Shown here one piece after another: positions 12,128 to 24,851 of a DNA stretch of 64,000 nucleotides (positions are counted from its first letter, which is position 1; each line of letters starts with the position of its first letter). Source of the stretch: Uranotaenia lowii (taxonomy: Eukaryota; Arthropoda; Insecta; Diptera; Culicidae). The notes under the pieces were generated by a model, which saw only the letters and a list, made by a program, of their open reading frames with translations, searched no databases and had not been told where the DNA came from. The stretch spans positions 369,563,160 to 369,627,159 of the forward strand of contig NC_073692.1 of assembly GCF_029784155.1 (NCBI RefSeq), read 5' to 3'. A program made the translations under genes and the position numbers.

Positions 12128-12679
12128 ATTTTAGCTGCTTTGAAAGAAAAAAATTGGTCGAAATATTGCCTCTGCTTCTTTATTCATTTTTCACGTGACA
12201 ACTACGAAAAATTTGTATATATAGTTACCTATCACGGAATGAAATTATGCTTATTTTTAAGGAGTCAAGGTTAAGTAAATGCTAAGAAAATGATAAGATA
12301 CAGTGAAATAGGCAACTGATTATAATTTCTGAAACTTCAAATGCGTTTTTCTCAAAACATAGGTAATGGCGTATTGGCCCTTTTTAAAAATCGATACCTA
12401 AATTGTCCTTTTTAATTATGTGACGACGCAAAACGTATACAAACACCAGCTATAGCAATTCGCCCGGATCAAAATATTTCGATGTACATACTTTATTTGG
12501 CAACTTTTTTGTATACCCAGTTAACTACAAAATTGCATTTAAATAATTTGGATTTGATCATCCGGCAGATGAGTAGTTACGATGATGATTTGACGAAAAT
12601 GTTCAGTTCAATTCGTACGTACTACAAGAATGTTGCTCCTATTTTGATTTTGGAATTCACTCTTCAGTTGTCAAAATAC
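12128..12679. other. Unassigned DNA upstream of the mariner frame
   Basis: It probably includes the 5' part of the adjacent mariner-like element, but no terminal inverted repeat could be paired with confidence. Confidence 0.35.
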
Positions 12680-13705
12680 CGTCCAAGGAAGAAGAGCAGC
12701 GTATCAAAATTTTGCTCGCGCATCGCGAAAATCCGAGCTACTCGCACGCAAAGCTGGAAAAATCACTAAAAGTTGCCAAATCAACCGTTACAAATGTAAT
12801 TAAAGTGTTTGGGGAACGTTTGTCGACAGCCAGAAAGTCTGGATCGGGGGGAAATCGAAAACCGGTAGCCGCTGAGACGACAAAGAGAGTTGCCGGTAGT
12901 TTAAAGCGAAACCCAAACCTCTCTATCCGAGATGCCGCAAATAAGCTGGGTGTATCGTCTACAACCGTGCATCGAGCCAAAAAACGAGCCGGACTATCAA
13001 GAAGGTAGGGACTCCAAATCGCGATGATAAACAATATACGACGGCCAAACGCGATCCCGGAAGCTGTACACGACGATGCTGACGAAGTGTGACTGCGTGG
13101 TAATGGACGACGAAACCTACGTCAAAGCCGACTACAAGCAGCTTCCGGGACAAGAGTTTTATACGGCAAAAGGAAGGGGAAAGGTAGCAGATATTTTCAA
13201 GCACATGAAACTGTCAAAGTTCGCAAAGAAATATCTGGTTTGGCAAGCCATCTGTAGGTACCTGTGGCTTGAAAAGCAGCATTTTCATTGCTTCCGGGAC
13301 TGTCAACCAAGAAATTTACGTGAAAGAGTGTTTGAATAAACGTCTGCTGCCTTTCCTGAAGAAACACGGTTGTTTCGTACTGTTTTGGCCGGATTTGGCA
13401 TCTTGCCATTACGGTAAAAAGGCCATGGAGTGGTACGCCGCCAACAACGTGCAGGTGGTTCCCAAGGACAAGAACCCTCCCAACACGCCAGAGCTCCGCC
13501 CAATTGAGAAATACTGGGCTATTGTCAAGCGGAACCTAAAGAAGACCAAAAAAACTGCTAAGGACGAGCAGCAGTTCAAGGCAAACTGGCTTTCTGCGGC
13601 GAAGAAGGTGGACAAGGTGGCTGTACAAAATCTGATGGCAGGGGTTAAGCGTAAGGCCCGGCAATTCGGATTTGGAAAAGCGGAAGCCCAACTGAATATT
13701 TTTCC
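12680..13705 (+). pseudogene. ITmD37E (Tc1-mariner superfamily) transposase, frameshifted
   Basis: A cut-and-paste transposase broken across frames. The N-terminal DNA-binding part (12712-13005) shows helix-turn-helix-like segments (HAKLEKSLKVAKSTVTNVIK and LSIRDAANKLGVSSTTVHRA). The catalytic part shows VVMDDETYV (first Asp, near 13100), WPDLASCHY (second Asp, near 13390) and LRPIEKYW (Glu, near 13504). Exactly 37 residues separate the second Asp and the Glu, the DD37E spacing of the ITmD37E family known from mosquitoes. A stop after 13005 and frame changes at about 13010-13070 and 13250-13270 inactivate it. The 3' end is cut by a MITE at 13717. Confidence 0.9.
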
Positions 13706-13716
13706 TGAATTTTATA

Positions 13717-14623
13717 TGGGAGAGTGGGGAATCATGGGCCACTTTTTTTCGTTGTTCCATAACTTCTTTATTATAAAAGATAAAATAAAAATAAAAAATG
13801 GAATGGTTTTCTACATTTTCAAGGTATCATAAGACATTTAATTTTTAATGAGTGATTTTCCACAAATTCTGACTGTTTGAAAAAAAGTAATATTTTTTGG
13901 ATTTTGAAAAATGGTGGGGAATCGTGGGCCACCAAATCCAAATTGACCAAATAACATGCAAAGTTTATGAGCTGACCCAAAACTGTGATTTCCTAATTCA
14001 TTTCGTTATTTTAAAGCAATTTCAGATGATGAAATAAAAAAGAGAGCTGTGTATGATCGCATAGATTCCAAAACCTGGCTCGCGAACGTTTTGGCAAAAC
14101 TTCTTGTATAGGATGGACAAAATATTTTTCATAACTCTTCATTTGGCATAACAAAACTTAACAGATAGGTAAAACGTATTTTAAGTTCTGAATGTGTATA
14201 AAAACATAAAAATATAGGTGATTCAAGATGTGTGGCCCACGATTCCCCACAAGCTATGATTTGCAAATTGATTGCGTTTGTGTGACTTATTGATGTTTCA
14301 TCAAAAATTTCTTTTTCACGTGAAAGATCATGACAAAACTTAGATCATAAGCGTATGAGCATATTTTTGTTATGCACTTTAGGTTCCCCATCGATGAAAT
14401 TAGCGGGTGTTTTTTTAATTATGTAAGCAAATTTTTCTAACTTTTTTTAGCTTGATAAATAAAAGAAGCATATGATGCGTATTTCAGTCAACAACATATA
14501 GGAATATATGCTCACGCAAAGCGGCGACGATGGCAGTTGGTTTGAGATTTTTATCTCAACACACATCTGAGATATTGAAAGTGGCCCACGTTTCCCCATG
14601 GCCCACGATACCCCACTCTCCCC
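13717..14623. mobile_element. TA-type MITE (GGGAGAGTGGGGAATC ends)
   Basis: The left end tgggagagtggggaatc at 13717 is matched by the inverted right end ending in ccactctcccc at 14623. TA lies on each side (13715-13716 and 14624-14625), as for Tc1-mariner superfamily targets. The ggggaatcgtgggccac motif recurs inside. No transposase is encoded. A second, truncated copy lies at 40383-40839. Confidence 0.75.
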
Positions 14624-14624
14624 T

Positions 14625-14787
14625 ACTAACTTGATCGCATTTCACACAATGAGAATAACAGATAGAAAGTTTGTGTCCTGAGAAAAGGTGTAGCTTATTT
14701 TATAACAAATATCTGCAAAAAGTTGAAAGAATGGTCACAAATTTTCTATTTGTTATTCTTATTGTGTGACGATGCGATCAAGTTAGT
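14625..14787. mobile_element. Snapback MITE, about 163 bp
   Basis: The arm starting actaacttgatcgcat at 14625 and the arm ending atgcgatcaagttagt at 14787 are inverted for about 50 bp each with a few mismatches, around a loop of about 60 bp. There is no coding capacity. A transcript would fold into one long hairpin. It abuts the preceding MITE directly. Confidence 0.7.
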
Positions 14788-15640
14788 GCGATTATTAGCC
14801 CCTACTCCGTTCACGTTTTTAAAAGAAATGCGAAAAAATCACACATTAAATTGCGGATAGCTCATCGCAGTCAACTCGTATCGCATCACAATCTTCTACT
14901 TGTTTGCCATTGTTTGAACTACAATTCCTGAAATTCTGAGCTCTCTACCATACTGGTAACATATTTTAGAACACAAAGAGTGAAAGTATGTCGATTTTCC
15001 ATACATTTTGCCTAAAATCTCCATACAAATTTCAAGTCCTTTGCGCCAGCTCCTGCTTCTGCCAAATGATCTGAAACTTTCAGAAAGTAATTTTTTCACT
15101 TAAATGTACAAATTTTGGGGGGTGCCGCGTGGAATATAAGGATTTTTTTTGTCGTGGGCCAGTCTAATGAAAAGTTTACTAGTTTAAGTAGCCTGTGTGA
15201 AAATTTCATGAAAAAATATTAGCTGTGAGAGGAATGACAGCCTGTCTAAGTTGAACTTTTGTGCGCTTCTTGGCGCGATTTTATATTTTTTTTAGAGCGC
15301 AATTCCCTTACTATGTGAAACTCTCCTATGTTTTCCCAAATTTTTTTCAGAATAATTTATTTAAAAAAAATTACAGCATCTAAAAATCAGTTAAGTTTTG
15401 TTTTAGGAGCTGTACTTGATGATTGATGAAGAGTATGATATACTTTTTATCGCTCTTTTAAAATATGTTAAGTACATGCTATATGATATTGGTTCGGTAT
15501 TTTATAAAACAAAAAAACAAATCGCGTTTTTCATTTTTATTTTTAAAATGTGTTTGCGTGGTCGTTATTAATAGTGACATTGATTTATGATACTATAAGC
15601 TTATGTTTAGCTACACATGCTCACCGCGATAATCTTAATG
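14788..15640. other. Unassigned AT-rich DNA
   Basis: No gene or repeat boundary is recognised. A ggggggtgccgcg string lies near 15117, and gtcgtgggcc near 15151 echoes the neighbouring MITE. Confidence 0.4.
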
Positions 15641-17420
15641 GAATAAATTAGTTAAATCATCGATAAAACTCTTACTTTGTTGCAGACCCGAGCGCTGCTG
15701 CTAATAGCTGGTTGTTCACACCAATTTGAAAAACATTTCACTTGAACCAGATTCCAGAGATCAGCGTGGAAAACAATCAATAGTTGGAATGAGGATTCTT
15801 TTTTTTTTATTGGACCCACGTACTATCCTACACTGATTGATTATTCATCAACTTCGATCAATTTGCCGATTACACATTCGATTAGTTAGTAGTTTTTTTG
15901 CACCTTCACATTACTTGCTGTAGATCACATCCACCTGTGTAATTACAGAACGCATCTGCTTTAACGACTTTTTTTCTCCATTTGTTTCATTTGAATATTT
16001 TATCGTACGAACATCTCCCCACATGAACTTGTGCCCTCACTAAGTACACCTTTTCGAGACGGGTTGCGTTTTTTTTCTTCGTTCACAAACTTCACAGTTG
16101 ATTCATTGCATTGTTGAAGTGGATAACGCAATAAAGATCATCAAATTATCCTATTTCACCGTTTCGAATTCAGCTGAGCCTTGGCGCTCGCTCTCTTTAG
16201 TCGTCGGCTCTGAATGATCAATGACACTTGACGGTTTCTTTGGATTTGATTGACTTAATTCCGCCGGCACCCATTCATTGAAATTCTAGCTCTTCTAAAG
16301 CACACACCAGAGAGAAAAGGGCCACTTCACAGACCCAGACCCAGACCCAGACCTAGACCAAATATGAATTACAACCGCTTATCGACAACGACGACAACCA
16401 CGACGACGACGACGTCCGAACCGCGTCACGCCAAGATTAAGACTAAATCCCGCCCGATAAGCGTGGCGTTTCTGTCCCGCCACAGCATCCGAGATTCAGA
16501 CAAGATTCGATTCCGTCAGCCAGACAGTTTTCAATCTCAACTCGAATCGAGAAGGCTCCGGGAAAAAAGACGACCCTTACCGGTGGCGAGATCCGCGTAG
16601 ACTGAATCTTCCCGCCCGCCGGCTGATAGGTTTTTCCGATGGTCTCTGGCTAGCAGCCGGAGGATTCCCTCTATCAGTTGGTAGTGCCCTTGAAAATTTT
16701 CGCGCCAAAAACCCTGCCACTTGGCATACCGTGACTGGACTATGTTGTCACTCTGGAACTACAACTGCGCAAACTCACCACTTCCGGACGTTTTCCCCTA
16801 CACGAGTACCTAACACGTGGTCCGGAATCTCTCCTGAATCGCTTGAGTCAACCGTCGATCTTTGTGAGATGGGGTAAACTCTCACCTGTTGCTTCCAAAT
16901 AAACCTTACAAAAAAAACTAAACCATTGCCTTCACCTGAAACTTGAGACCTGCATCTCTCGGCATCCATCGACGGCAGTTGCGGCTAATCAAGCCGAAGT
17001 CATCCCGTATCATTATCGTAAAGTTGATTGGGCTTCTCGCTGCACTAAGTACCCACCATACGAACTAAATCAAATGTTGCTAATTAACGGTTCGGTCTAA
17101 CGCCGCCGCCGCCGCCGCCGCCAATGCCTTTTTTCTTCGAACATATACCGACTTCTAATAAGTTAAGTCATAATAGTTACTAGCTAGCTGGTGCTTAGTT
17201 GCGGACGTTGGTAACGGATGGCGGAATCGGCGGCGATCTATAATAATCACTCCAGTTGATCCAGGCGAGGCGGCGGCGCTACTATCATATACGGTTTGAC
17301 CCATACAAAAATCTGGTTTACGTCGCATGGCATAACAGGTCAATTCGACGCGGTGCCTTCCGGCGTCGTCGTTGAAATGGTTAACAGAGATGGTTATGAA
17401 AGTTAACCTGTAATGATCTG
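15641..17420. other. GC-richer unassigned island with microsatellites
   Basis: It contains a (cagacc)n tract at about 16330-16357, a run of ACG/ACA trinucleotides at about 16384-16412 and a (CCG)n run at about 17103-17122. A pyrimidine-rich acceptor-like site (ctttgttgcag) ends near 15685. No frame matches a known protein. It could be promoter or non-coding exon sequence of a host gene, but no start or exon can be fixed. Confidence 0.3.
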
Positions 17421-19924
17421 TTCTTGAAGAATAAAATCAGAGCAAAGCGCTTTCAAATCAGTGGCTTTGGCTTTGATTCATCAGTTTAACACCCAAGAAC
17501 GTGTGTTTTACATAGGAAAAAAAGTTCCACTTTAGGCCCTTTTGGACCACTGTGAGGCGAGATCTGAATCTAGAGCATTGCAATATAAGTCTCTGACATC
17601 GGAACCAACCCCTCAGAGAAGACGTTAGTGAATCGACACTTGGGTGAGAGGATCCTCAGGCCTTTGCTTGAACTTACGCCCATATCAAATAGTCGGTGGG
17701 GTTAAAATACGAACTGCTCCGAGGCCAAAAAAAAACTTCAGACATATTCCACCGTGACGTCAAATCGCTTTTCCAGACTTTTCTGAACAGTTATCATTCT
17801 AGAAATCAATCAATTTACTTGAAAATGGAAAAAATAGTAGCAAACGGTCGCAAATTGAATTTCCTTGAAAATGAAAATAATTTGGTCATTCAAAAATTTA
17901 AGTTGTTTTTGTTGTGATCGATTACTTTTGTGACGTGTATTCATGCTAGAATTGACCATTTTTGACTTCATACAACTTTGATTTCATGTTCTGTTTGGGG
18001 AAATAGAATACCGGTGTCTTCGAATGAGTTGTAGAGAAAACAATTGCCCACAATTTGATGTGCGTAACTTCCCGATTAAACAACAACGAACGAAGTTATG
18101 CTTATTTGTAATTGTGACGTGAATTCACTCAGTTCAAACAGAACAGGGTAGTTGACTGAATTCACGTCACGAATATAAAGTTATATGTACCTGTGTGTGT
18201 ACTGAAACCTTCTTTGGAGCCTTCAAACTTTATGTACACTTTCAAAAACGATATTCTGTTGTTCCGACTTTTACAAACATAAATTTTCAGTATCTGCACC
18301 TAACTTTTTCCTTATTTTAATTGGCACTTGAAAAGCAACATATTGAGGAATCATATGTTAAAATTACTAATGTTTCACCAAAAAAAAATTTTTTTTTCAA
18401 TATTTTTGTATTTTTGATTGAAAATAATGAACTTATTAAAAAAATCAACTAAACTATGCTCGATTTGTAAAATTCCGACCATCTGGAGGGTAAACCGCTT
18501 TCAGAGCATATTTTCCATATAAAATTTAACAAAAAATCAAATTTTGTGCCGTGAATTCACTCATTCGCGCTGTTGTAGCTCAGCTAGATTCCAACCGATT
18601 TCTATAAATTTAAGAATTTTAGAATTGTCTTATCATTTTCAAAGAAAATATAATTTTTTTTATTTCAAAAAATGTCATAGTTTTCTCGTAAAATTAAAAA
18701 GTTCCCTTTTTTGTGACGTCAATTCATTCATTTGCGACTGTTTTTGTTCGCTTTTCAAACCAACTACATTGTAAACAAATTCTTTTTTCTACAAAATGAA
18801 GCCGTTTTTTTTGGCTTCAAAACATACTAAAAAAAATTCCAAAAAAAATTCATTCATATATTTAAATTAATGATTTTGTTAAAGTTTTGACAACTTTAAC
18901 CACTTTAATAACCACTTTTTCCAAAAAAAAAAATGATTTTCAAAATCATCTAAAACATGTGTGAAAAAAATTTTTTCTCTTTTTTCCGTTAGTTTTTTAT
19001 GATTTGAATTATCAAAATAATAGACAATTTTGAGATTTTTTGATACGCGAACGGATAAAAATCACTTTCGAGCGGTACAAGCACGTGGAATGTGTCTTCT
19101 GTATTTGAAGCATTCCTTCAAAATATGATGTGGTAAAGAAGGACGCAGACTAAAGATTAGTTCTTTTAGAAATTGGACAGTTACATACGAATGCGTGTAT
19201 CTCAAAAACCATTCGTTAGATCGAAATACTTTCTATGAAGAAAATGAAGGTAATCTTATGATAATTGGTGAAAAAATTTGAAAAAAATTATTTATCTTTT
19301 TTTGTAAGAAAAATGTCTACTTTATTCTTGGTATCTCCCATCGGCTGGCGCACACTTTTTTCAGTAATAATATTGATCAGTTTTTCCAACTTTTACTTCG
19401 TTTAAACGGTATTCTAGGTGGCTGCATCCTCCTTCTTCAATTTCTGCTACTTTTCGGTGCAATACTTTTCTTTTAAAAGAAACTGAGGGCAATTTAGTGG
19501 ATACAGCTGTTTCGAAATTAACAACACTTGATTATTTTTGAGCCACTTAAATGCGTTTTCAATGGAATTCCTGCTGGTAAAACCAGACAATAACGAAGTA
19601 AAACCATCATGAGATTGATACTAAAGTATAATCGGAATAGTAAAGATCGTAACTTGCGAAGGGTACATAAAAGATGCCTATTTTGAGGCTTTAAAAACAG
19701 CAAAAACCAAAGTTTTCGTTTTGAAAATTGTTGTTTTTTTCCCACAGTAACGAAACCATTATACTTTAGACACACAAAACAGCAAAAACATACTTTCATA
19801 TGCTAGAGACCTTACCACGAGCAGGCATGTAATGGGATTCAATCGCTGAAAATTGTTTGATATAGAGTTTTTCATAAGTTTTGACCTCCATCAGAAATTA
19901 TCTGTCTCATTGCCTCAGTACCGG
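17421..19924. other. Unassigned DNA with a dispersed GTGACGT-AATTCA motif
   Basis: No gene is seen. Related strings occur at about 17754, 17930, 18114, 18156 (inverted), 18546 and 18713, with the core gtgacgt(c/g)aattca(c/t)tc. The pair at 18114-18170 is inverted around a short loop. Confidence 0.45.
17754..18735. repeat. Irregularly spaced GTGACGT...AATTCA repeats
   Basis: There are six copies within about 980 bp, one inverted, with spacing from about 40 to 390 bp. The core overlaps the TGACGTCA/TGACGTG consensus of CREB/ATF-type bZIP sites. The intervening DNA shows no obvious similarity between copies, so this is not a simple tandem array. Function is unknown. Confidence 0.45.
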
Positions 19925-21780
19925 CTATACAGTAGGGTGTCCCAAAATTGAATAACTTCTGGGAATCTGGGGGCTCACCCTCCAAATGGTAGATTAGAAT
20001 GTGCAGAACAAACTTTTGTATGGGGCCGACTAAAAAAAATCATGTTTAGAGGTTCCGCAAGCGCGATCTTTAAAAAAAAGTCCACTTTCAAAAGATTTGA
20101 TTTTAAATAAATTCTGGGTCCAAAAATTTTCATAAAATTTATATATTTTATATTTTTTTTTAAATTTTGTTTGAGTTAAAAACTACACGTGAAAAATACA
20201 AAATGAACCAAATTTGTATCAAAATGTAAATTTGTATCAAAATGTAAAACTAGCAAGCTATTTTCAAGAAAAAAAATTTTTTGGTCCAAAAATTTTGAAT
20301 TTAACTGACCAAAATGTGTACCAAGCGTAAAATATTTTTGATAGCAGAGCCATCAAAAGATGCGGATTTTTGTGCACTTAAACTTTGCTGAACAAAACAT
20401 GTAGTTTGTATCAACGTGTGAACAACTATTCACGATTTAATGCTCAACAAAAATCACAATTTAGGATATTTTTTATTTAATTTATCAACTTTGTCTTAAT
20501 AAATACCTACTTTAAAATCAAAATACTTGCAAAAAAAGACTTTGATTGTCTAAAGGAGTCATCAGAAGGCCATATGCCGAATTTGAGCAGAATCGGACAA
20601 CAGGAAGGGGTTGCACTGAATCTCAAGTGTGAAAGGGATTCTGAGACATAGTGTTCTAAAGAAGCATAAAAAACTGGTTTTTCATCATACATTTTTGTCT
20701 TTACCAATCGATTGCTTGATTATGTTAGTTTTATTAAAATTTCAATTAAGACTAACATTTCACTTGAAGACTGAAACTCGATTGGACTTAAAACAAAAAA
20801 GTTATGGCTGTTCAAAGATTGTATTTTGGTTACAAATTGTCCTGTAAAACGCAATGAGTAAAAAGTACTCATTGTGTGTTAAACGACAATTTGCCACAAA
20901 AATACAATCTTGGAACAGCCATAACTTTTTTGTTTTAAGTCCAATCGCGTTGCAGTCTTCAAGTGAAATGTTAGTCTTAATTGAAATTTTAATAAAACTA
21001 ACATAATCAAGCAATCGATTGGTAAAGACAAAAATGTATGATGAAAACCCAGTTTTTTATGCTTCTTTAGAACACTATGTCTCAGAATCCCTTTCACACT
21101 TGAGATTCAGTGCAACCCCTTCCTGTTGTCCGATTCTGCTCAAATTCGCCATATGGCCTTCTGATGACTCCTTTAAACAATCAAAGTCTTTTTTTGCAAG
21201 TATTTTGATTTTAAAGTAGGTATTTATTAAGACAAATTTGATAAATTAAATAAAAAATATCCTAAATTGTGATTTTTGTTGAGCATTAAATCGTGAATAG
21301 TTGTTCACACGTTGATACAAACTACATGTTTTGTTCAGCAAAGTTTAAGTGCACAAAAATCCGCATCTTTTGATGGCACTGCTATCAATAATATTTTACG
21401 CTTGGTACACATTTTGGTCAGTTAAATTCAAAATTTTTTGACCAAAAAATTTTTTTTCTTGAAAATAGCTTGCTAGTTTTACATTTTGATACAAATTTGG
21501 TTCATTTTGTATTTTTCACGTGTAGTTTTTAACTCAAACAAAATTTTAAAAAATATAAAATATATAAATTTTATGAAAATTTTTGGACCCAGAATTTATT
21601 TAAATTCCAATCTTTTGAAAGTGGACTTTTTTTAAAGATCGTGCTTGCGGAACCTCTAAACATGATTTTTTTTAGTCGGCCCTATACAAAAGTTTGTTCT
21701 GCACATCCTAATCTACCATTTGGAGGGTGAGCCCCCAGATTCCCAGAAGTTATGCAATTTTGGGACACCCTACTATACAG
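19925..21780. mobile_element. 1.84-kb palindromic foldback element with 8-bp TSD (hAT-like)
   Basis: The element spans 19933-21772. Its left arm, from tagggtgtcccaaaatt, is repeated inverted and nearly identical as the right arm ending ttttgggacaccctactat. The arms meet at about 20853 around a short centre (aatgagtaaaaagtactcatt). Identical 8-bp repeats, ctatacag, flank it at 19925-19932 and 21773-21780. An 8-bp TSD fits the hAT superfamily; the TAGGG start is compatible but not proof. No transposase is encoded, and open frames here are the same sequence read from both arms. Confidence 0.85.
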
Positions 21781-22380
21781 CTTACGAGCTCTGCAACTAG
21801 CAAAAATGAGTAGTTTGAGGTTAAGTTTGCACTCATAACGAGGCAACACTTTAAGCTTATCGGAGAAAAAAATTGCTGGACAGTTCAGCGATCTACACTT
21901 AGTTTTTTGCTTAATTTAAATTTAAAAATCCTGGTATGAGACTTAACTTCCCTGATGACCCTTAACCGTAGTTTCCGATCATGTTCTTCACTAGAATGCT
22001 TGATTTGAACTTCGTGGACATATTTTTCCACCACTCACACACGGCAATTCTTTGAATAATCAACGGTTTTGAAAGCTATCAATTTGATAATGATGTTTTT
22101 TTAAGGAAACTGTGCAAAATATTTTTTATCTTTTTCTTTTGCATCGTAGATATTTCAAAAGCAAGTGAATTTAAAATTTTTAAAAAAATAGGTCAGTTAG
22201 TAATTTTCACAGGCAACAAAATGCTGTCAAAATTTCGAATATCCGAGACTACTAGTAAACGAGCTATCAGCAAACAAAAATGTGTCCCATTTCTCAAAGA
22301 AAACTAAGCTTTATCAGCTGGTTTTCAAAAATGCGAAGAGAAACCTATGCAAGGAAATTAAAGAGAGTAAAAAGGCAAGT
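21781..22380. other. Unassigned DNA
   Basis: No gene or repeat boundary is recognised. Confidence 0.45.
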
Positions 22381-22916
22381 TTAACCCTTTAATGCATAGT
22401 GTTGTTTTAAAACAACACTAATCTAAATCCAAATATCTCGGAAACGCGCGGAAATTTTTTAAAGATGTATGGACAAAAAATGTTCTTGAGATTAAAAGGA
22501 ATTAGCCCATGGTATTTTTTATTACGGTATTTCATTGTTTTTATGAGATATCGAACAAAGTAGGCGGAAAAAATGCAAAATTCAAATTTATTTATTTTTT
22601 CGAAAAAAGTAGTTTTTGGAAATTTGCTGATATTTCTTCAGATTCGCAAATTCTAACAAATTTTTTAACCTCAATCAATCACAAAAACCTTCCTGCACCC
22701 AATTGAGAAGGTTTTGAAGAAATTTTCAAAATCGTATTGAAATGAATTAAGAATTTCAAAAAATATTTTTCAAGTTTGATGGGCCATAACTTTTACAATA
22801 CTCAAAAGAACGACTTCAAACCTCTTGAGTTGTGTTATTCGAATTAAAATGTTATTATTTCACTGAATCAATAACTGATATTCTCATTTAATAAAAGTCA
22901 GACATTAAAGGGTTAA
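22381..22916. mobile_element. piggyBac-type MITE with TTAA target
   Basis: The element spans 22385-22912. CCCTTTAATG at the left end is the inverse of CATTAAAGGG at the right end. TTAA lies on both sides (22381-22384 and 22913-22916), the signature of piggyBac-superfamily insertion. It is 528 bp with no transposase, and gttgttttaaaacaac near the left end is an internal palindrome. Confidence 0.75.
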
Positions 22917-24851
22917 GGAAAGCCATGGGGGAACCCATCGGCATACAGGTCTACTGGATACGATTGGAAAGGTTCTGGAAAAGGTGATCTTGAATCGTAT
23001 CCAGCAGTACACCGAGCGCGCACCAACAATCGAATCGGCTTTCGAAAAGGGCGATGCACAGTCGACGCCATTCGATCTGTCATCGAAACGGCTGATAAAG
23101 CCAGACTCAAGAAGAGAAGAGGAGACCATTTTTGTGCGGTAGTAACATTGGACGTGCGCAACGCCTTCAATAGTGTCAGCTGGGCAGCGATTGCTTCTTC
23201 GCTTATAAAAATGAGGATACCGAAATATCTCTGCAAATTAGTGGAAAGCTATTTCCAGAACCGCAAGCTACTATACATGACGAGCGAGGGATCTCAGGAA
23301 ACGGATGTTACGGCTGGAGTACCGCAAGGGTCGATAATGGGCCCGGTTCTGTGGAATATTACGTATGATGAGGTGCTGACACTGAGCCTGCCAGAGGGAG
23401 TAAAGTTGGTTGGTTTTGTGGACGACGTCGTGCTACTAGCGACGGGTTACTCAACAGAAATCGTCGAGCTAAGAGCTTCAGAGGCTGTAGAAGCGGTATA
23501 GAGCTGGATGCACTCCAAAAGTTTGCAGTTGACCCACCACAAAACCGAGATGGTAATGATATCAAACCTGATTTCACCGCAAACAGGCAGGATTACAGTT
23601 GGATCAAGCACTATCGAATCCAAAAGTGAGCTTAAATATTTGGGTGTGACGATTGACGACCGGCTCAGCATTAAAAACCACGTTGAGTATGTATGCAAGA
23701 AGGCGGCAACAACAACGGCCGCACTCACGAGGATAATGGCGAACAACTCGGAGATCCGAAGTTGTCAGCGAAGGATAATTTCGAGTGTAGTTTCGTCAAT
23801 ACTTCAGTATGGAGGGGCGGCCTGGAAATCTGGTCTTAACATCCAGTGTAACCAGCAGAAGCTGAACAGTGTACAGAGGCGAATGAATTTGTGGGTCATA
23901 AGTGCATACTGCACCGTTTCGTCGGAGACTGCATGCGTTGTAGCGGGAGTCATGCCCATCTCGGTTTTGTTGGTGGAAGACTCCTATTGCTACGAAAATA
24001 GCGGCACGCAAAACGTGAGAACACGAGCCAGAGATAGCTCCATGGCCAACTGGCAGCTGTGGGACAGCTCAGAAAGAGGAAGGTGGACCCGTCGTTTGAT
24101 CCCAAACATCAAGGACTGGATGGAGAGGAAGAATGGCGAAGTCGATTTCTACACGACGCAATTCCTGAGGGGTCATGGATGCTTCATGAAGTATCATCAC
24201 AGGTTCGGAAATGCAGCCTCGCCGGTCTGCTTAACATGTGGTGACGTGGACGAGACACCCGAACACGTGATATTCTATTGTCCAAGATTTGAAGAGGAAC
24301 GTGCCAACATATTCGCCGCCTGCAGACCAGAAATGACAGCGGACAACATGTTGCAGAAGATATGTGATGACATCAACACATGGCAGGCAGTCAGTGATGG
24401 GCTTGCCCGGATAATGACTGCTTTGCAAAGGAGTTGGAGACTGACGCAAATTGCGATTGACGTAGGATAACGTACGTTAACTTTCCTAAACTTAAAGAGT
24501 CCGAAGCTATGAAATGAACTACGCAAAACAATCAGAGTAGCCGATGGGACCACAACGTGAAGATGATCTTGGGCGATCAGGATGATATTTAATTTAAATA
24601 TGAACTTCTTGGCAAGTGTTGCATAAGTAGCGCATTTGCGTGAATTAGACACCCCCTGCCGAAGTATTGCCTTAGGGCGATACCGGCTTGGGAAATTGTC
24701 TGAGGCGCCAATTGGAGTTTAAGGCGTATATATGGATGAGTATATAACGAGTCGACCCATTGGTTCCCATGTAGACACGGCACTCGACGTGCATTGGGAC
24801 CAATTCGTAAAATTCGTTCTTCGAATTTATCACCTGGGTAACCAAAAAAAA
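22917..24851 (+). mobile_element. 5'-truncated R1-like LINE
   Basis: A non-LTR retrotransposon fragment whose coding part is described separately. It begins right after the TTAA of the preceding MITE and ends after a 3' UTR of about 380 bp in a short A-run near 24843-24851. The sequence that follows is hAT-derived, so the LINE may have landed in or beside a hAT fragment. Confidence 0.7.
22934..24470 (+). pseudogene. R1-like reverse transcriptase, broken
   Basis: Reverse-transcriptase domain of a non-LTR element in the R1/Loa part of the tree. The frame first reads GLLDTIGKVLEKVILNRI, then shifts near 23030 to IGFRKGRCTVDAI. Further motifs are LDVRNAFNSVSW, AGVPQGSIMGPVLWN and the catalytic box FVDDVVL. 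An in-frame stop near 23500 ends the first long segment. Reading resumes at 23508 with KYLGVTIDDRLS and runs to a C-terminal cysteine/histidine cluster (CLTCGDVDETPEHVIFYC) near 24230. The endonuclease and gag regions are absent. One frameshift and one stop make it non-functional. R1 is my best call from the FVDD box and the terminal CCHC; a related clade is possible. Confidence 0.85.

Noticed and set aside
16364..16600. 78-codon frame with a threonine run
   Set aside because: The run comes from an ACG/ACA microsatellite; the rest matches no family.
20507..21219. Pairs of 66-72 codon frames on opposite strands
   Set aside because: They are the same arm sequence of the palindrome read twice; no protein motif is present.
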